Below are positions 16,623 through 25,065 of a stretch of 64,000 bases of DNA, in pieces. Numbering within the stretch: the first letter of the stretch is position 1; the number at the start of each line of letters is the position of its first letter. A program made the translations under genes and the position numbers. The notes under the pieces were generated by a model that did no database searches, was not told where the DNA came from, and worked only from the letters and a program-made list of their open reading frames with translations. Where the stretch lies: positions 124,001 through 188,000 of the forward strand of contig NZ_BDCD01000024.1 in the NCBI RefSeq assembly GCF_001613325.1. Reading direction: 5' to 3'. Source of the stretch: Nocardia yamanashiensis NBRC 100130 (lineage in GTDB: Bacteria; Actinomycetota; Actinomycetes; Mycobacteriales; Mycobacteriaceae).

Positions 16623-17102
16623 ATGAAATCTGTACGTTGGATCGCAAGGGGTGCAACGGGTTTGGTGGCCGGAGCGGCCATGGTCTCGGTCGTCACCGCG
16701 CCGGCCTCGGCAGTCTCCTATCTCGCTGTGAGTCCCGCCAGTGGGCCGTACGTTGTGGGAGAACGCTACTGGCTGGTCGCGTCCGGCGATTTGACCCGTT
16801 TCCAACGAGTCACGTTCTTCGACAACGGCAAATGCGTTGGCAACGGTGGAGCTTCGGGGGGCGAGGAGGGCTCCGCCATCGTCGCGTCGGTGCAGTGGAT
16901 CCCCACCACCCCCGGCACACACGAACTGGTCACCAAACATGCCGGCACCTCGAAGTCGATCACGGTCACCGTCGCCCCGGCCCCCGCCGGCAGCACCCCC
17001 GCCACGCCCGTCGACCAGGGCGGCTGCGGCCTCATCGAAACCAGCAGCCTCGGCCCCCACGGGATCCTCCCCGTCCTCACCGGCAGCAGCGACGGTTCCT
17101 GA
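16623..17102 (+). CDS. Secreted protein with Ig-like domain
   Basis: 159 aa. A clear Sec signal peptide (basic start, hydrophobic core GATGLVAGAAMVSVVTA, cleavage after PASA at about residue 30). The mature part looks like a single Ig-like beta domain: SYLAVSPASGPYVVGERYWL, then VTFFDNGKCVG, then WIPTTPGTHELVTKH, ending in a Pro/Ala-rich tail. The pattern resembles bacterial Ig-like domains that sense or bind at the envelope. The function is unknown. Two Cys (in GKCVG and GGCGL) could pair. Confidence 0.75.
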   Translation: MKSVRWIARGATGLVAGAAMVSVVTAPASAVSYLAVSPASGPYVVGERYWLVASGDLTRFQRVTFFDNGKCVGNGGASGGEEGSAIVASVQWIPTTPGTHELVTKHAGTSKSITVTVAPAPAGSTPATPVDQGGCGLIETSSLGPHGILPVLTGSSDGS

Positions 17103-17189
17103 CCATCCGCCCGGCTCCGGAATTCGGATGCGCGGGTCGGTTGATCCCGGTAGAAGTCACAGGCGAATCCGGTGTGAAGGAGGGGATCG

Positions 17190-17561
17190 ATGACTGCGGC
17201 GAATCTCGGGGACGAGCGGGTGGAAACCACGGTGTTGTGGCGGCCGACCGGGCCCGAGGAATTGGAGTTGGTTCGGGAGGCGGGGTGGCGGGCTTGGCCG
17301 CCGCGGTTGCCTGAGCAGCCGATTTTTTATCCGGTGTTGAATGAGGATTATGCGGTTCGGATTGCTCGGGAGTGGAATGTTCCGCACCATGGGGTGGGGT
17401 ATGTGACTCGGTTTCGGGTGCGGTCGGCGTTTTTGGAGCGGTATCCGGTGCGGCAGGCTGGAGGGCGGACGATTTTGGAATTGTGGGTTCCGGCTGAGGA
17501 ATTGGGGGAGTTCAATGGGCAGATCGTTGGGTTGATCGAGGTTGTGCATGAGTTTCGGTGA
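17190..17561 (+). CDS. Conserved actinobacterial protein, often labelled ADP-ribosylation/crystallin J1
   Basis: 123 aa with AGGAGG before the ATG. It begins with TVLWRPTGPEELELV, followed by W-AWPPRLPEQPIFYPVLNEDYA, R-WNVP, GYVTRFRV, and LELWVPAEELGEFN. I recognise this as a small family in Streptomyces and Nocardia that databases often call ADP-ribosylation/crystallin J1. It is far shorter than a true ADP-ribosylglycohydrolase and lacks its Asp motifs, so that label should not be read as a function. It overlaps the Nudix gene by 14 bases and is probably co-transcribed with it. Its codons are unusually rich in T and G compared with the surroundings. Confidence 0.8.
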   Translation: MTAANLGDERVETTVLWRPTGPEELELVREAGWRAWPPRLPEQPIFYPVLNEDYAVRIAREWNVPHHGVGYVTRFRVRSAFLERYPVRQAGGRTILELWVPAEELGEFNGQIVGLIEVVHEFR

Positions 17562-18180
17562 GGGTGGGGGTGGGCAGGCTGCTGACCTGGTGCGACGGGG
17601 GATGGTTGCGGGGTTGGGGGCGTTTCGGCGGCGGGGGGTCGCGTTGGAGGGGCGGAAGGCTGCTGCTGTGGTGATCGCTGTTTTCGAGCGGGATGGGGGA
17701 CAGGGGGTTTGGCTTACCGAGCGGGCGTCGGGGTTGCGGGCGCATGCGGGGCAGTTGGCGCTGCCGGGTGGCAAATTGGATCCGGGGGAGGATGCGGAGG
17801 GGGCGGCGCTGCGGGAGTTGCACGAGGAATTGGGGGTCGCGGTGCCGCGGTCGGCGGTGCTCGGGCTGCTGGATGACTATCCGACGCGGTCGGGGTATGT
17901 GATCACGCCGGTGGTGGCTTGGATCGGCGAGTCGCGGGTGCCGGTACCTAATCCGGCGGAAGTGGCTGTGCTGCACTGGATTCCGCTCGCTGACCTCGAT
18001 GTCGAGCCGCGGTTCGTGCCGGTCCCCGGGTCCGATCGGCTTGCCGTCCAACTGCCGCTGCTCGGCGGGTTGCTGCACGCTCCGACCGCCGCGATCCTGC
18101 ATCAATTCCGGGAAGTGGCTCTGCATCACCGTGACACCCGCGTCGACCAGATGGATCAGCCACGGTTCGCGTGGGAGTGA
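17548..18180 (+). CDS. Nudix hydrolase, CoA pyrophosphatase-like
   Basis: 210 aa from the ATG at 17548. The Nudix box is complete: GGKLDPGEDAEGAALRELHEELGV (GX5EX7REUXEEXGU), preceded by LTERASGLRAHAGQLALPGG, the pattern of the NudL/CoA-diphosphatase subgroup, which cleaves CoA or its esters. The following DYPTRSGYVITPVV and NPAEVAVLHWIPL also fit. Start-side codons are G/T-rich like those of the upstream gene. The CoA substrate is inferred from subgroup motifs only. Confidence 0.88.
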   Translation: MSFGEGGGGQAADLVRRGMVAGLGAFRRRGVALEGRKAAAVVIAVFERDGGQGVWLTERASGLRAHAGQLALPGGKLDPGEDAEGAALRELHEELGVAVPRSAVLGLLDDYPTRSGYVITPVVAWIGESRVPVPNPAEVAVLHWIPLADLDVEPRFVPVPGSDRLAVQLPLLGGLLHAPTAAILHQFREVALHHRDTRVDQMDQPRFAWE

Positions 18181-18254
18181 ATACACCGCTGTCGGCCACC
18201 TGACGCGGCGACGGGGCAACCCGTGGCGGATCACTGATTCGATACTGCCGCTGG

Positions 18255-19370
18255 CTATTCGGATGTGCCCGGTGCGGGCTCGCGCGCGCCCAGCAGGAGT
18301 TCGGTTTGCAGCGCCAGATACAGCTCGGCGGCCTGGGCCGGGTTGTCGCAGTCCCGGCCGGTGAGGTCTCGGATCTTGTGCAGCCGGTACAGGATCGTAT
18401 TGCGATGGCAGTGCAGCATGCGGGCAGTCGCGGTGGTGGAACCGTCACACGCGAACCAAGTCTGCAAGGTGGTGAGCAGTTCGGTGCGCGCCGCGTCGGG
18501 CAGCGCCAGCAGCGGGCCGAAGATGTCGGCGGCGGCCGTGCGGGCGGCATCGGGGAGATGGATGAGCAGCAGGGGCAGCGGGGCCGAGTCGTAGCGGACC
18601 ATGGCGGGTTGCCCGGGCGGGCTGCACAGCAGTGCGAGGCGGGCTTCGGTGAGCGCGGCCGGCAGCGCGGTCGGCTCGGTGAAGAGGCGGCTGACGCCGA
18701 CCCGGGCCGGGAACAGGCTCGCGACCGCGGTCAGGTGGGTGTCCAGGTCGGAGGTCGGCGGCGCGCAGATCAGGCCCAGATGGGTCCCGGTGTGGATGTC
18801 CCACACCGAGGGAATGTGGTGGCGGCGGAGCAGCCGGGCGGCCTCGGTCCCGGGGGCCGCGCCCGGGTCACCGGTTTCGGCCGCCAGCACCGCGAACCGC
18901 GCCTGCTCCGGAAGCCGCAGGGCCCGCAGGGTTTCCAGGGTCCGGCCGGGACTTTCGGGGCGGGCGTCGAAGAGATCGCGCACCAGGCGGGCGTGAGCTT
19001 CGGCGTCGGCGTGCACCAGGCGGTGTTCGGTTTCGCGGTAGGCGGTGGCGATGGCGTCCGACATCCGGTCCACGATCGCCCAGCTCTCCGTCGTGAACTC
19101 GACGAAATCCGCACTGGCGGTGCGACTTCCGGCACGGGCGGATTCGAGGCGCAGCGGACGAGATCCGTTGAGGTGCTGCAGGATCGCGGTCAGATTGGCA
19201 TGGCCGGAGTCGTAGAGCCGACGCCGGTTCTCGGCATTGTCGGCGAGGTAGGGCAGTTCCACGTCCACGATGCGATCGGTGAGGGTCCCGGCGAGCGCAT
19301 CGACCGACCCGATCAGTTCGCCAATGATTTGCTGAATCGCTGGATCGGCGACCCCCGGTGTGGCGTCCAT
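18255..19370 (-). CDS. PucR/CdaR-type helix-turn-helix regulator
   Basis: 371 aa from the ATG at 19370; the frame is open upstream but without family-like sequence. The C-terminal HTH_30-type domain reads LLTTLQTWFACDGSTTATARMLHCHRNTILYRLHKI, the hallmark of PucR-family regulators (QTWF ... N-T-x-YRL-KI). The N-terminal part is an all-helical sensor-like domain and the middle a GGDEF-like (non-catalytic) fold. It diverges from the isochorismatase and flavin monooxygenase genes, which it probably activates in response to their substrate. Confidence 0.9.
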   Translation of the reverse strand: MDATPGVADPAIQQIIGELIGSVDALAGTLTDRIVDVELPYLADNAENRRRLYDSGHANLTAILQHLNGSRPLRLESARAGSRTASADFVEFTTESWAIVDRMSDAIATAYRETEHRLVHADAEAHARLVRDLFDARPESPGRTLETLRALRLPEQARFAVLAAETGDPGAAPGTEAARLLRRHHIPSVWDIHTGTHLGLICAPPTSDLDTHLTAVASLFPARVGVSRLFTEPTALPAALTEARLALLCSPPGQPAMVRYDSAPLPLLLIHLPDAARTAAADIFGPLLALPDAARTELLTTLQTWFACDGSTTATARMLHCHRNTILYRLHKIRDLTGRDCDNPAQAAELYLALQTELLLGAREPAPGTSE

Positions 19371-19546
19371 CACCGGATTACATGCTTTGAACTGCAGTTT
19401 TATGCAGCCGCACATGAGTGAGGGCGAGTGAGTGTGGCGGTAGCCCATAGGTCATGCAGCTCGTCCGACAGCAGAATCGAGAGGGTCTTCGGACCCGGTA
19501 GACACGCAGTTCCTCCCCATCCACGCCGATACGGAAGGACCGACCG

Positions 19547-20191
19547 ATGTCCAATCTCGAACATCTGACCCCCGAGAACTGTGCCATCCTGCTCATCGAT
19601 CACAGCGACGGATTCGTCCTCACCATCGGCTCCGGCGACCGCACCGCCGTCACCTACGGCGCGGTCGCGCTGGCGAAAATGGCCAAACTGTTCGATGTTC
19701 CGCTGATCGCGACGAACGCCCCGCCGGAAGGCCCCGGCGGCCCCCTGGTCCCGCAGTTGATGGACGCCCTCGGCGACACCGGCGTCATCGTCCGCCCCGA
19801 GGGCCCGATGGATTCCATGGACGATCCGGGCGTGAAGGCCGCCGTCGCCGCCACCGGCCGCAAGAAGATCGTGCTCGCGGGCGTGCTCACCGAGGTCTGC
19901 GCGACCTTCACCACCATCTCGGCGCTGAGCCAGGGCTACGAGGTGTACCTGGTCACCGACGCCTGCGGCGGCCTCAGCCCGGAATCGCACAAATACGGCA
20001 TCGAGCGCATGATGCAGGCCGGGGCGATCCCGGTGAGCTGGACCTCGGTGCTGGCCGAACTGCAGCGCAAGTGGGGCGGCGCGAAGGCCGCCACCGCGCC
20101 CGGCGTGGTCGACATCATCACCGCGTCCAATAACAACTGGTCGCACCTGAATTCCTTCTACGCCGCCTTCACCCCGGCGCCGGTCGGCTGA
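19547..20191 (+). CDS. Isochorismatase-family cysteine hydrolase
   Basis: 214 aa. The catalytic triad is visible: Asp in LLIDHSDGF (about residue 18), Lys in KKIVLAGVLTEVC, and the nucleophile Cys in TEVC. The family hydrolyses amides or vinyl ethers (nicotinamidase, N-carbamoylsarcosine amidase, isochorismatase). The C-terminal extension WSHLNSFYAAF is like the YcaC-type hydrolase subgroup. It lies 17 bases before the flavin monooxygenase and is divergent from a PucR-type regulator. This suggests a catabolic pair for a nitrogen-containing or aromatic compound; the substrate is unknown. Confidence 0.88.
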   Translation: MSNLEHLTPENCAILLIDHSDGFVLTIGSGDRTAVTYGAVALAKMAKLFDVPLIATNAPPEGPGGPLVPQLMDALGDTGVIVRPEGPMDSMDDPGVKAAVAATGRKKIVLAGVLTEVCATFTTISALSQGYEVYLVTDACGGLSPESHKYGIERMMQAGAIPVSWTSVLAELQRKWGGAKAATAPGVVDIITASNNNWSHLNSFYAAFTPAPVG

Positions 20192-20207
20192 CGGGAGCGG
20201 ACGGGTC

Positions 20208-21299
20208 ATGGCGTCCAAGGGCAGTGCGATTGTGGTCGGCGGTTCCATCGGCGGTCTGACGGCCGCGATCGCCTTGGCGCGCACCGGCATTCGAACCACC
20301 GTGCTCGAATGCCGGGACTCGTTCGAAGGCCGCGGCGGCATCGGCGTCGATTACCGGATGCTGTGCGAGGCGACGGGGGAGAACCCGGACGAGACGCTCG
20401 CGTATATCTACGGGTACCGCCGCTCGACCAGCTTCAATGCGCTCTACGCCTGGCTGGCCGATGTCGGCTCCCGCATCGAGGGACTGGACATGCGGCTCGG
20501 CGTCGATGTCGCCAAGGTCTATCAGGATGACGAGAAGGTCTATGCCACCACGGATACCGAGGAATACAGCGCGGATATCCTGATCGGCGCGGACGGTTAC
20601 CGCAGTATCGTGCGCGCCGAGGTGAACCCCGGCCATCTGCTCACCGATTACGCCGGCTTCATGACCTGGCGCGGCTGGATCGCCGAATCCGATCTGCCGC
20701 AGGGCACTCCGCTGCCGAGCGACGACCTGGTCAGCTTCGGTTACGGCCGGCAGATGCTGGTGGCCTTCCCGCTGCCCGGACTGAACAATCGCGATATGGC
20801 GAAGGGGTTGCGCACCATCGGTTTCGCCTGGCACGACCCCACCCGGACGAAGCTGCTCGAGGACACCGGGTGCGTGCGGGACGGCAAGATCATGCGCGGT
20901 CTGGAAGTGGACATGTTCCCGGCGGGGCTGACCGAGGAAATGATCGCCGCCACCAACCGCATGTGGCCGACGCCGTGGCGCGAAACCATTGTCCAATGCT
21001 TCGAGCAGGGCATCGCTTTCGGCACCCCGATCGGCAACTACCTGCCCGAGCGGATGGCCAGCGGCCGGGTGGCGCTGATCGGCGATGCGGCGCACGCGGT
21101 GGCCCCGGCCACCGGTCAGGGCTACAACTCCAGCGTCGAGGACGCCATCGCACTGCGCGAATGCACGCGCGACGGCGTCGTCGGCCCGAATGCCCTGACC
21201 GCCATGGCGAACTACGACCGCCTGCGCCTGCCCGAAGCCCGCGCCCTGGTCACCTGGAGCCGCCAGTGGAGCCGCACCTACGCGAACGACTCCTACTGA
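20208..21299 (+). CDS. FAD-dependent aromatic-type monooxygenase
   Basis: 363 aa, PHBH-fold class A flavin monooxygenase. The Rossmann motif is VVGGSIGGLTAAIALA (about residues 6-21), the DG motif is ADILIGADGYRSIVR, and the GD motif is RVALIGDAAHAVAPATGQG. The segments GFMTWRGW and MLVAFPLPG resemble 2,6-dihydroxypyridine 3-hydroxylase and 6-hydroxynicotinate 3-monooxygenase. That would fit with an amidohydrolase-like partner upstream, but substrate assignment is inference. It is in an operon with the isochorismatase. Confidence 0.88.
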   Translation: MASKGSAIVVGGSIGGLTAAIALARTGIRTTVLECRDSFEGRGGIGVDYRMLCEATGENPDETLAYIYGYRRSTSFNALYAWLADVGSRIEGLDMRLGVDVAKVYQDDEKVYATTDTEEYSADILIGADGYRSIVRAEVNPGHLLTDYAGFMTWRGWIAESDLPQGTPLPSDDLVSFGYGRQMLVAFPLPGLNNRDMAKGLRTIGFAWHDPTRTKLLEDTGCVRDGKIMRGLEVDMFPAGLTEEMIAATNRMWPTPWRETIVQCFEQGIAFGTPIGNYLPERMASGRVALIGDAAHAVAPATGQGYNSSVEDAIALRECTRDGVVGPNALTAMANYDRLRLPEARALVTWSRQWSRTYANDSY

Positions 21300-21510
21300 C
21301 CGGCGGTATCAAGCGATGAACGCGGTGCGATCCGGCTCGCCGCGATAGCGGGCCGGCGGCTGCTCAGGGTGGGTTCAGGGTTCGGTCAGGGTGGATCTGC
21401 GCCATTTGCGGTAGGAATGATCATCCGACAGTTCGATTCCGGGCGGCGACCGGGTTTCTAGGCTCGCGGATATGACTGGGTGTGCGGGTGATTCGGGTGG
21501 GTCTCGGCGG

Positions 21511-23538
21511 ATGGATCGGCGGCGGTTCCTGATTGGAATCGCCACGGTGCCGTTGCTGGTGTCGATGGCGGCTTGTTCGGCAGGGGATGGGGCGAAACGG
21601 GCGGGCGGGCCGGATCTTTCGGGAATGGATGCGGGGGTGCGGCCGCAGGATGACCTCTATCGGCACGTCAACGGGGGGTGGTTGCGGGAGTATCGGTTGC
21701 CGGCGGACAAACCTGCTTTCGGGACTTTCGACGAATTGATCGATCGGACCGAGGATCGGTTGCGGGAGATTCTCGAAGGGTTTTCCGGTGGCGCGGTAGG
21801 GACCGATGAGCATCGGCTGCACGCTGTCTATGCGGGATGTCTCGATACGGCGGCCCGGGACCGGGCGGGGATCGCGCCATTGTCGGATCTACTCGCCGAT
21901 ATCGAGAAGGCCGGCGGCAAGGGCGATCTCGCCAAGGTGATGGGACGGCTGACCGCGCTGGGGGTGCCGGGACTGATCGGTGTGCGAGTGCAGCCCGATC
22001 GTAGGGAGCCGGCGCGGCATCGGGTCTATCTGTCGCAGTCGGGGCTCGGGATGCCGGACGGCGCCTATTACCGGGACGGGCAGTATGTGGATCAGCAGGC
22101 CGCGTACCGGGTCTACCTCGAACGTATCGGGCGCGCGGCGAATTTCGCGGAGGCGGGCGCGGTAGCGGCTCGCGTATACGAGGTGGAGAACCGAATCGCC
22201 GGTGGGCACGTGGATCTCGCGCAGCTCATCGAATCGCTGTCGACCTACCACGCCTACCGTTGGGCTGAACTTCGGGATCTGGCAACGGGATTCGATTGGG
22301 ACGAGTGGCTCGCGGGTGTGACGGGGCGGCCTGGGCGATTCGAGACGGTGGTGGTGGATCAGCCCGGATACCTGCCCGTGGTGGGCCGGGTGTGGGCCGA
22401 GACCGACATTGCCGTGTGGCGGGACTACCTGCGGATGAAGGTGCTCTCGCGATATGCGCCGGCATTGTCCGCCGCGTTCACCGCAGCTCACTTCGAATGG
22501 AACGACCGGACGTTGCAGGGGACCCGGCAGCCGCCGGAGCAGTGGCGCACGGCCGTCCGCACGGTCCGGGAACGGCTCGGGGACGCGCTCGGGCGCGCCT
22601 ATGCCGAGCGTCATTTCCCGGCCGAGTCGAAGCGGTTGGCCGAAGCGCTGGTGGCGGATCTGCTGCGTGCGTACCGGACCGCGCTGGCGGAGGCCGGGTG
22701 GATGTCGCAGGCCACCCGGCAGACCGCTGTCGCCAAGGTGGACAAGGTGGTCGCCATGGTCGGTGCGCCGTCACACGGCCGCGATTACACCGGGCTGGAT
22801 ATCCCGCAGGGCGATTTCGTCACCGCTCTGCGCGCCGCCGATGCGTTCGAATTCAGTTGGCAATTGGGCAAATTGGAGCGGCCCGTGGATCGCGGCGAAT
22901 GGGATTTCATGACGCCCGCCGACGTGAACGCCAGCTACAGTTGGGAACTCAACCACATCTGCCTGCCCGCCGCCATCCTGCAACCGCCGTTCTTCGATCC
23001 GGATGCCGACGCGGTCGTCAACTACGGTGGTATGGGCGCTGTCATCGCGCACGAAATGGGTCACGGGTTCGATACGGGCGGCTCCAAATACGATGCCGAC
23101 GGCGTCCTGCGGGACTGGTGGACACCCGAGGACAAAGCGGCTTTCGAGGGTAAGGCGAGTCTGGTCGTAGAGCAGTACAACCCCCTCGTACCCGAAGGTC
23201 TCCGGCCGGAGCAGCATGTCGACGGCTCGCTGACCGTCACCGAGAACCTGGCCGACCTGCGCGGATTGACGACGGCCCTGGCGGCGTTCCGGCTTGCCGA
23301 ACAGCGCAGGGGAGTGGCGGATCCGGACTTCCGGCCGCTGTTCCAGGCGTACGCGCGGCTGTGGCGGCAGTGCGCGACCTCGGAATACCTGGCCATGATG
23401 GTCGGGCTCGACTCGCACTCGCCCGCCGAATTCCGTGTCAACCAGGTGGTGCGCAATCTGCCGGAGTTCTATACCGCCTACCGCGTTCAACCCTCCGACC
23501 GTATGTTTCTGGAAGCCGGGAAACGAGTCGCCATGTAA
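21511..23538 (+). CDS. M13-family zinc metallopeptidase, lipoprotein
   Basis: 675 aa from the ATG at 21511 (MDRRRFLIG); an ATG at 21472 is in frame but would put 13 extra residues before the signal. The N-terminus has RRRFL (Tat-like), a hydrophobic core and a lipobox-like MAAC-S, so it is probably an exported, lipid-anchored protein. Neprilysin/PepO features are present: NGGWL near the N-terminus, NAYYS-like NASYSWELN, the zinc site HEMGH (H514, E515, H518), and ENLADLRGL with the third ligand E578. It probably cleaves small peptides at the cell surface. The start and signal choice are tentative. Confidence 0.92.
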   Translation: MDRRRFLIGIATVPLLVSMAACSAGDGAKRAGGPDLSGMDAGVRPQDDLYRHVNGGWLREYRLPADKPAFGTFDELIDRTEDRLREILEGFSGGAVGTDEHRLHAVYAGCLDTAARDRAGIAPLSDLLADIEKAGGKGDLAKVMGRLTALGVPGLIGVRVQPDRREPARHRVYLSQSGLGMPDGAYYRDGQYVDQQAAYRVYLERIGRAANFAEAGAVAARVYEVENRIAGGHVDLAQLIESLSTYHAYRWAELRDLATGFDWDEWLAGVTGRPGRFETVVVDQPGYLPVVGRVWAETDIAVWRDYLRMKVLSRYAPALSAAFTAAHFEWNDRTLQGTRQPPEQWRTAVRTVRERLGDALGRAYAERHFPAESKRLAEALVADLLRAYRTALAEAGWMSQATRQTAVAKVDKVVAMVGAPSHGRDYTGLDIPQGDFVTALRAADAFEFSWQLGKLERPVDRGEWDFMTPADVNASYSWELNHICLPAAILQPPFFDPDADAVVNYGGMGAVIAHEMGHGFDTGGSKYDADGVLRDWWTPEDKAAFEGKASLVVEQYNPLVPEGLRPEQHVDGSLTVTENLADLRGLTTALAAFRLAEQRRGVADPDFRPLFQAYARLWRQCATSEYLAMMVGLDSHSPAEFRVNQVVRNLPEFYTAYRVQPSDRMFLEAGKRVAM

Positions 23539-23545
23539 TTCGCGC

Positions 23546-23947
23546 TCAATCAGCCGCGGTTTCGTGGACGCTGCGCCAGCGCAGGCCATTGCGGGCCGCG
23601 GGGTCGGGCAGCAGGACCGCGGTCGTGAGGCGGGACGTCGGGCCGTCGGGGCCGTGGTGGATCTCGCGGAACCGCGTTACCGCGCAGTCGGTGGAGCTGT
23701 GCAGGACCGCGATATCGGCGATGTCGATGGTAAGGCCGGGCGCCGCATGGCCGGCCCCTTGCAGACCGGTGAGCAATTGCTCCCGTTCGATGACCGCGCC
23801 GTCCAGGGAGACCATGGAGAATTCATGGTGGACTTGCGCTTCGAACCGTTCTCGGGCATCGGTGGCGTCGGCGGTGCCGAGCCAGCGGGCCAGATCATCG
23901 TGCAGGGTTCTGATTTCGCCGATGAGGGCTTCGTGATCGATTGTCAC
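23546..23947 (-). CDS. SnoaL/NTF2-like small protein (DUF4440-type)
   Basis: 133 aa from the GTG at 23947, preferred because TAGGAT lies seven bases upstream; the in-frame ATG at 23956 falls inside that hexamer. It has an NTF2-like fold pattern: an N-terminal amphipathic helix (EALIGEIRTLHDDLARWLG), then FSMVSLDGAVIEREQLLTGL, IDIADIAVLHSSTDCAVTRF and a final strand LRWRSVHE. Members are small hydrolases, isomerases or binding proteins, and no active site can be pinned down. It converges on the M13 peptidase with seven bases between the stops. Confidence 0.75.
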   Translation of the reverse strand: MTIDHEALIGEIRTLHDDLARWLGTADATDARERFEAQVHHEFSMVSLDGAVIEREQLLTGLQGAGHAAPGLTIDIADIAVLHSSTDCAVTRFREIHHGPDGPTSRLTTAVLLPDPAARNGLRWRSVHETAAD

Positions 23948-23954
23948 AGAAGTC

Positions 23955-23960
23955 ATCCTA
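23955..23960 (-). promoter_or_regulatory. Leaderless -10 hexamer of the SnoaL-like gene
   Basis: TAGGAT on the minus strand, seven bases before the GTG at 23947. It sets the start choice. Confidence 0.5.
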
Positions 23961-24062
23961 TGTGTCGGCCGCGCCGGGGTCTTGTACAAAATGGCCCGTG
24001 CCGAACCCCGGCGAAGTGGCTGTGGTGCATTGGAGCCACCGGCCGCGGTTGCTCGACCTCGC

Positions 24063-25031
24063 CTACCCCGAGCGCACCGGCTCGCTGCGGTAGCGCGAGG
24101 GCGCGCCGTCGATATTCAGGACCTGCCATAGCCGGCGGGTCACCGGATTCATGAGCCCGAGATCGGTTGCCAGGCGGCGCATATCGCCGAAATACCCGGA
24201 CAGGATCCGGCGCGAATTGGGCGAGCGCCAGTAGGCGTCGGCGAAAACCTCGTCGGGGATGCCGAATTCGCGGGCGAAGGACTTCGGCGGCACCGTGATC
24301 TCCCCGGCCAGCCAGCGCATGGCGATCGGGAAAGCGATGCCGCAGATCTGCCGGAACACCGGATTGGTCTGCGCCAGATGGGATTTCAGGAACTCACCGG
24401 CGAAGGAGATGTGCCGCGCCTCCTCGGCGATGTGGATCTGCATGCAGCGCAGCACCGCCGGCGGAATGTTCGCGCCATTGCGGATGATCTCCTTCTGCAG
24501 GTGATCGATCGGCTCCTCGCCGCCGAGAATGCCGATGAACAGGATCAGGTGCGCGTACCCGCCCGCCACGCCGATGAGCGGTGACAGCGCCCGGAAATGC
24601 CGCCGACCCGCGGGCACATCCTCGCCGATGCGATTCACCAGCTCCTGGAACATCTGGATGTGATTGCATTCCTCCGTCATCTCGTGCATGCAGTACCGGA
24701 ATTCGGGCGACCCGTTCGGCAGCTTCATGACGTACTGCATCATGCCGCGAATCAGGATGCTCTCGAACATGAGCCCGACCTTGACGGCGTAGGCCATGCG
24801 CCAGCGGCCGATGTCGATCTGCCGCTGCAGCGGCAGCTCCTGATACCAGCGGGTGCCGCCGAGCGGGTCGTAGTCCGGCAGCACCCAGCGCGGATCATCG
24901 CGCTCGATGGCGAATTCCGGGGAATCCCAATCGATGTCGAGATACGGATCGAAATTGACGTCGACCGAACCCTGGGACAGGGTGGCCAGGATTTCGTCGT
25001 AGGAGTTGCCTCGCGGCGCCGCCAACGTCAT
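24063..25031 (-). CDS. AurF-like diiron oxygenase
   Basis: 322 aa with AGGAGG before the ATG. It matches the p-aminobenzoate N-oxygenase family. Diiron ligands are spread over a four-helix bundle: FESILIRG (Glu), MTEECNHIQMF (ExxH), and HIAEEARHISFAG (EExxH-type). Relatives oxidise amino groups to nitro groups or act on fatty acyl/aryl substrates. It lies downstream of an acyl-CoA dehydrogenase in the same direction (34-base gap), with a divergent TetR and a strong operator, so it belongs to a small inducible oxidation unit. The substrate is unknown. Confidence 0.88.
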   Translation of the reverse strand: MTLAAPRGNSYDEILATLSQGSVDVNFDPYLDIDWDSPEFAIERDDPRWVLPDYDPLGGTRWYQELPLQRQIDIGRWRMAYAVKVGLMFESILIRGMMQYVMKLPNGSPEFRYCMHEMTEECNHIQMFQELVNRIGEDVPAGRRHFRALSPLIGVAGGYAHLILFIGILGGEEPIDHLQKEIIRNGANIPPAVLRCMQIHIAEEARHISFAGEFLKSHLAQTNPVFRQICGIAFPIAMRWLAGEITVPPKSFAREFGIPDEVFADAYWRSPNSRRILSGYFGDMRRLATDLGLMNPVTRRLWQVLNIDGAPSRYRSEPVRSG

Positions 25032-25065
25032 TGTTGCCTCCTGGGATACTCCGGAAAGCCCGCGC

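Noticed and set aside
16547..17314. Frame overlapping the Ig-like secreted protein
   Set aside because: Shadow frame: Arg/His-rich, no signal peptide; the 16623 frame has a proper signal peptide and fold.
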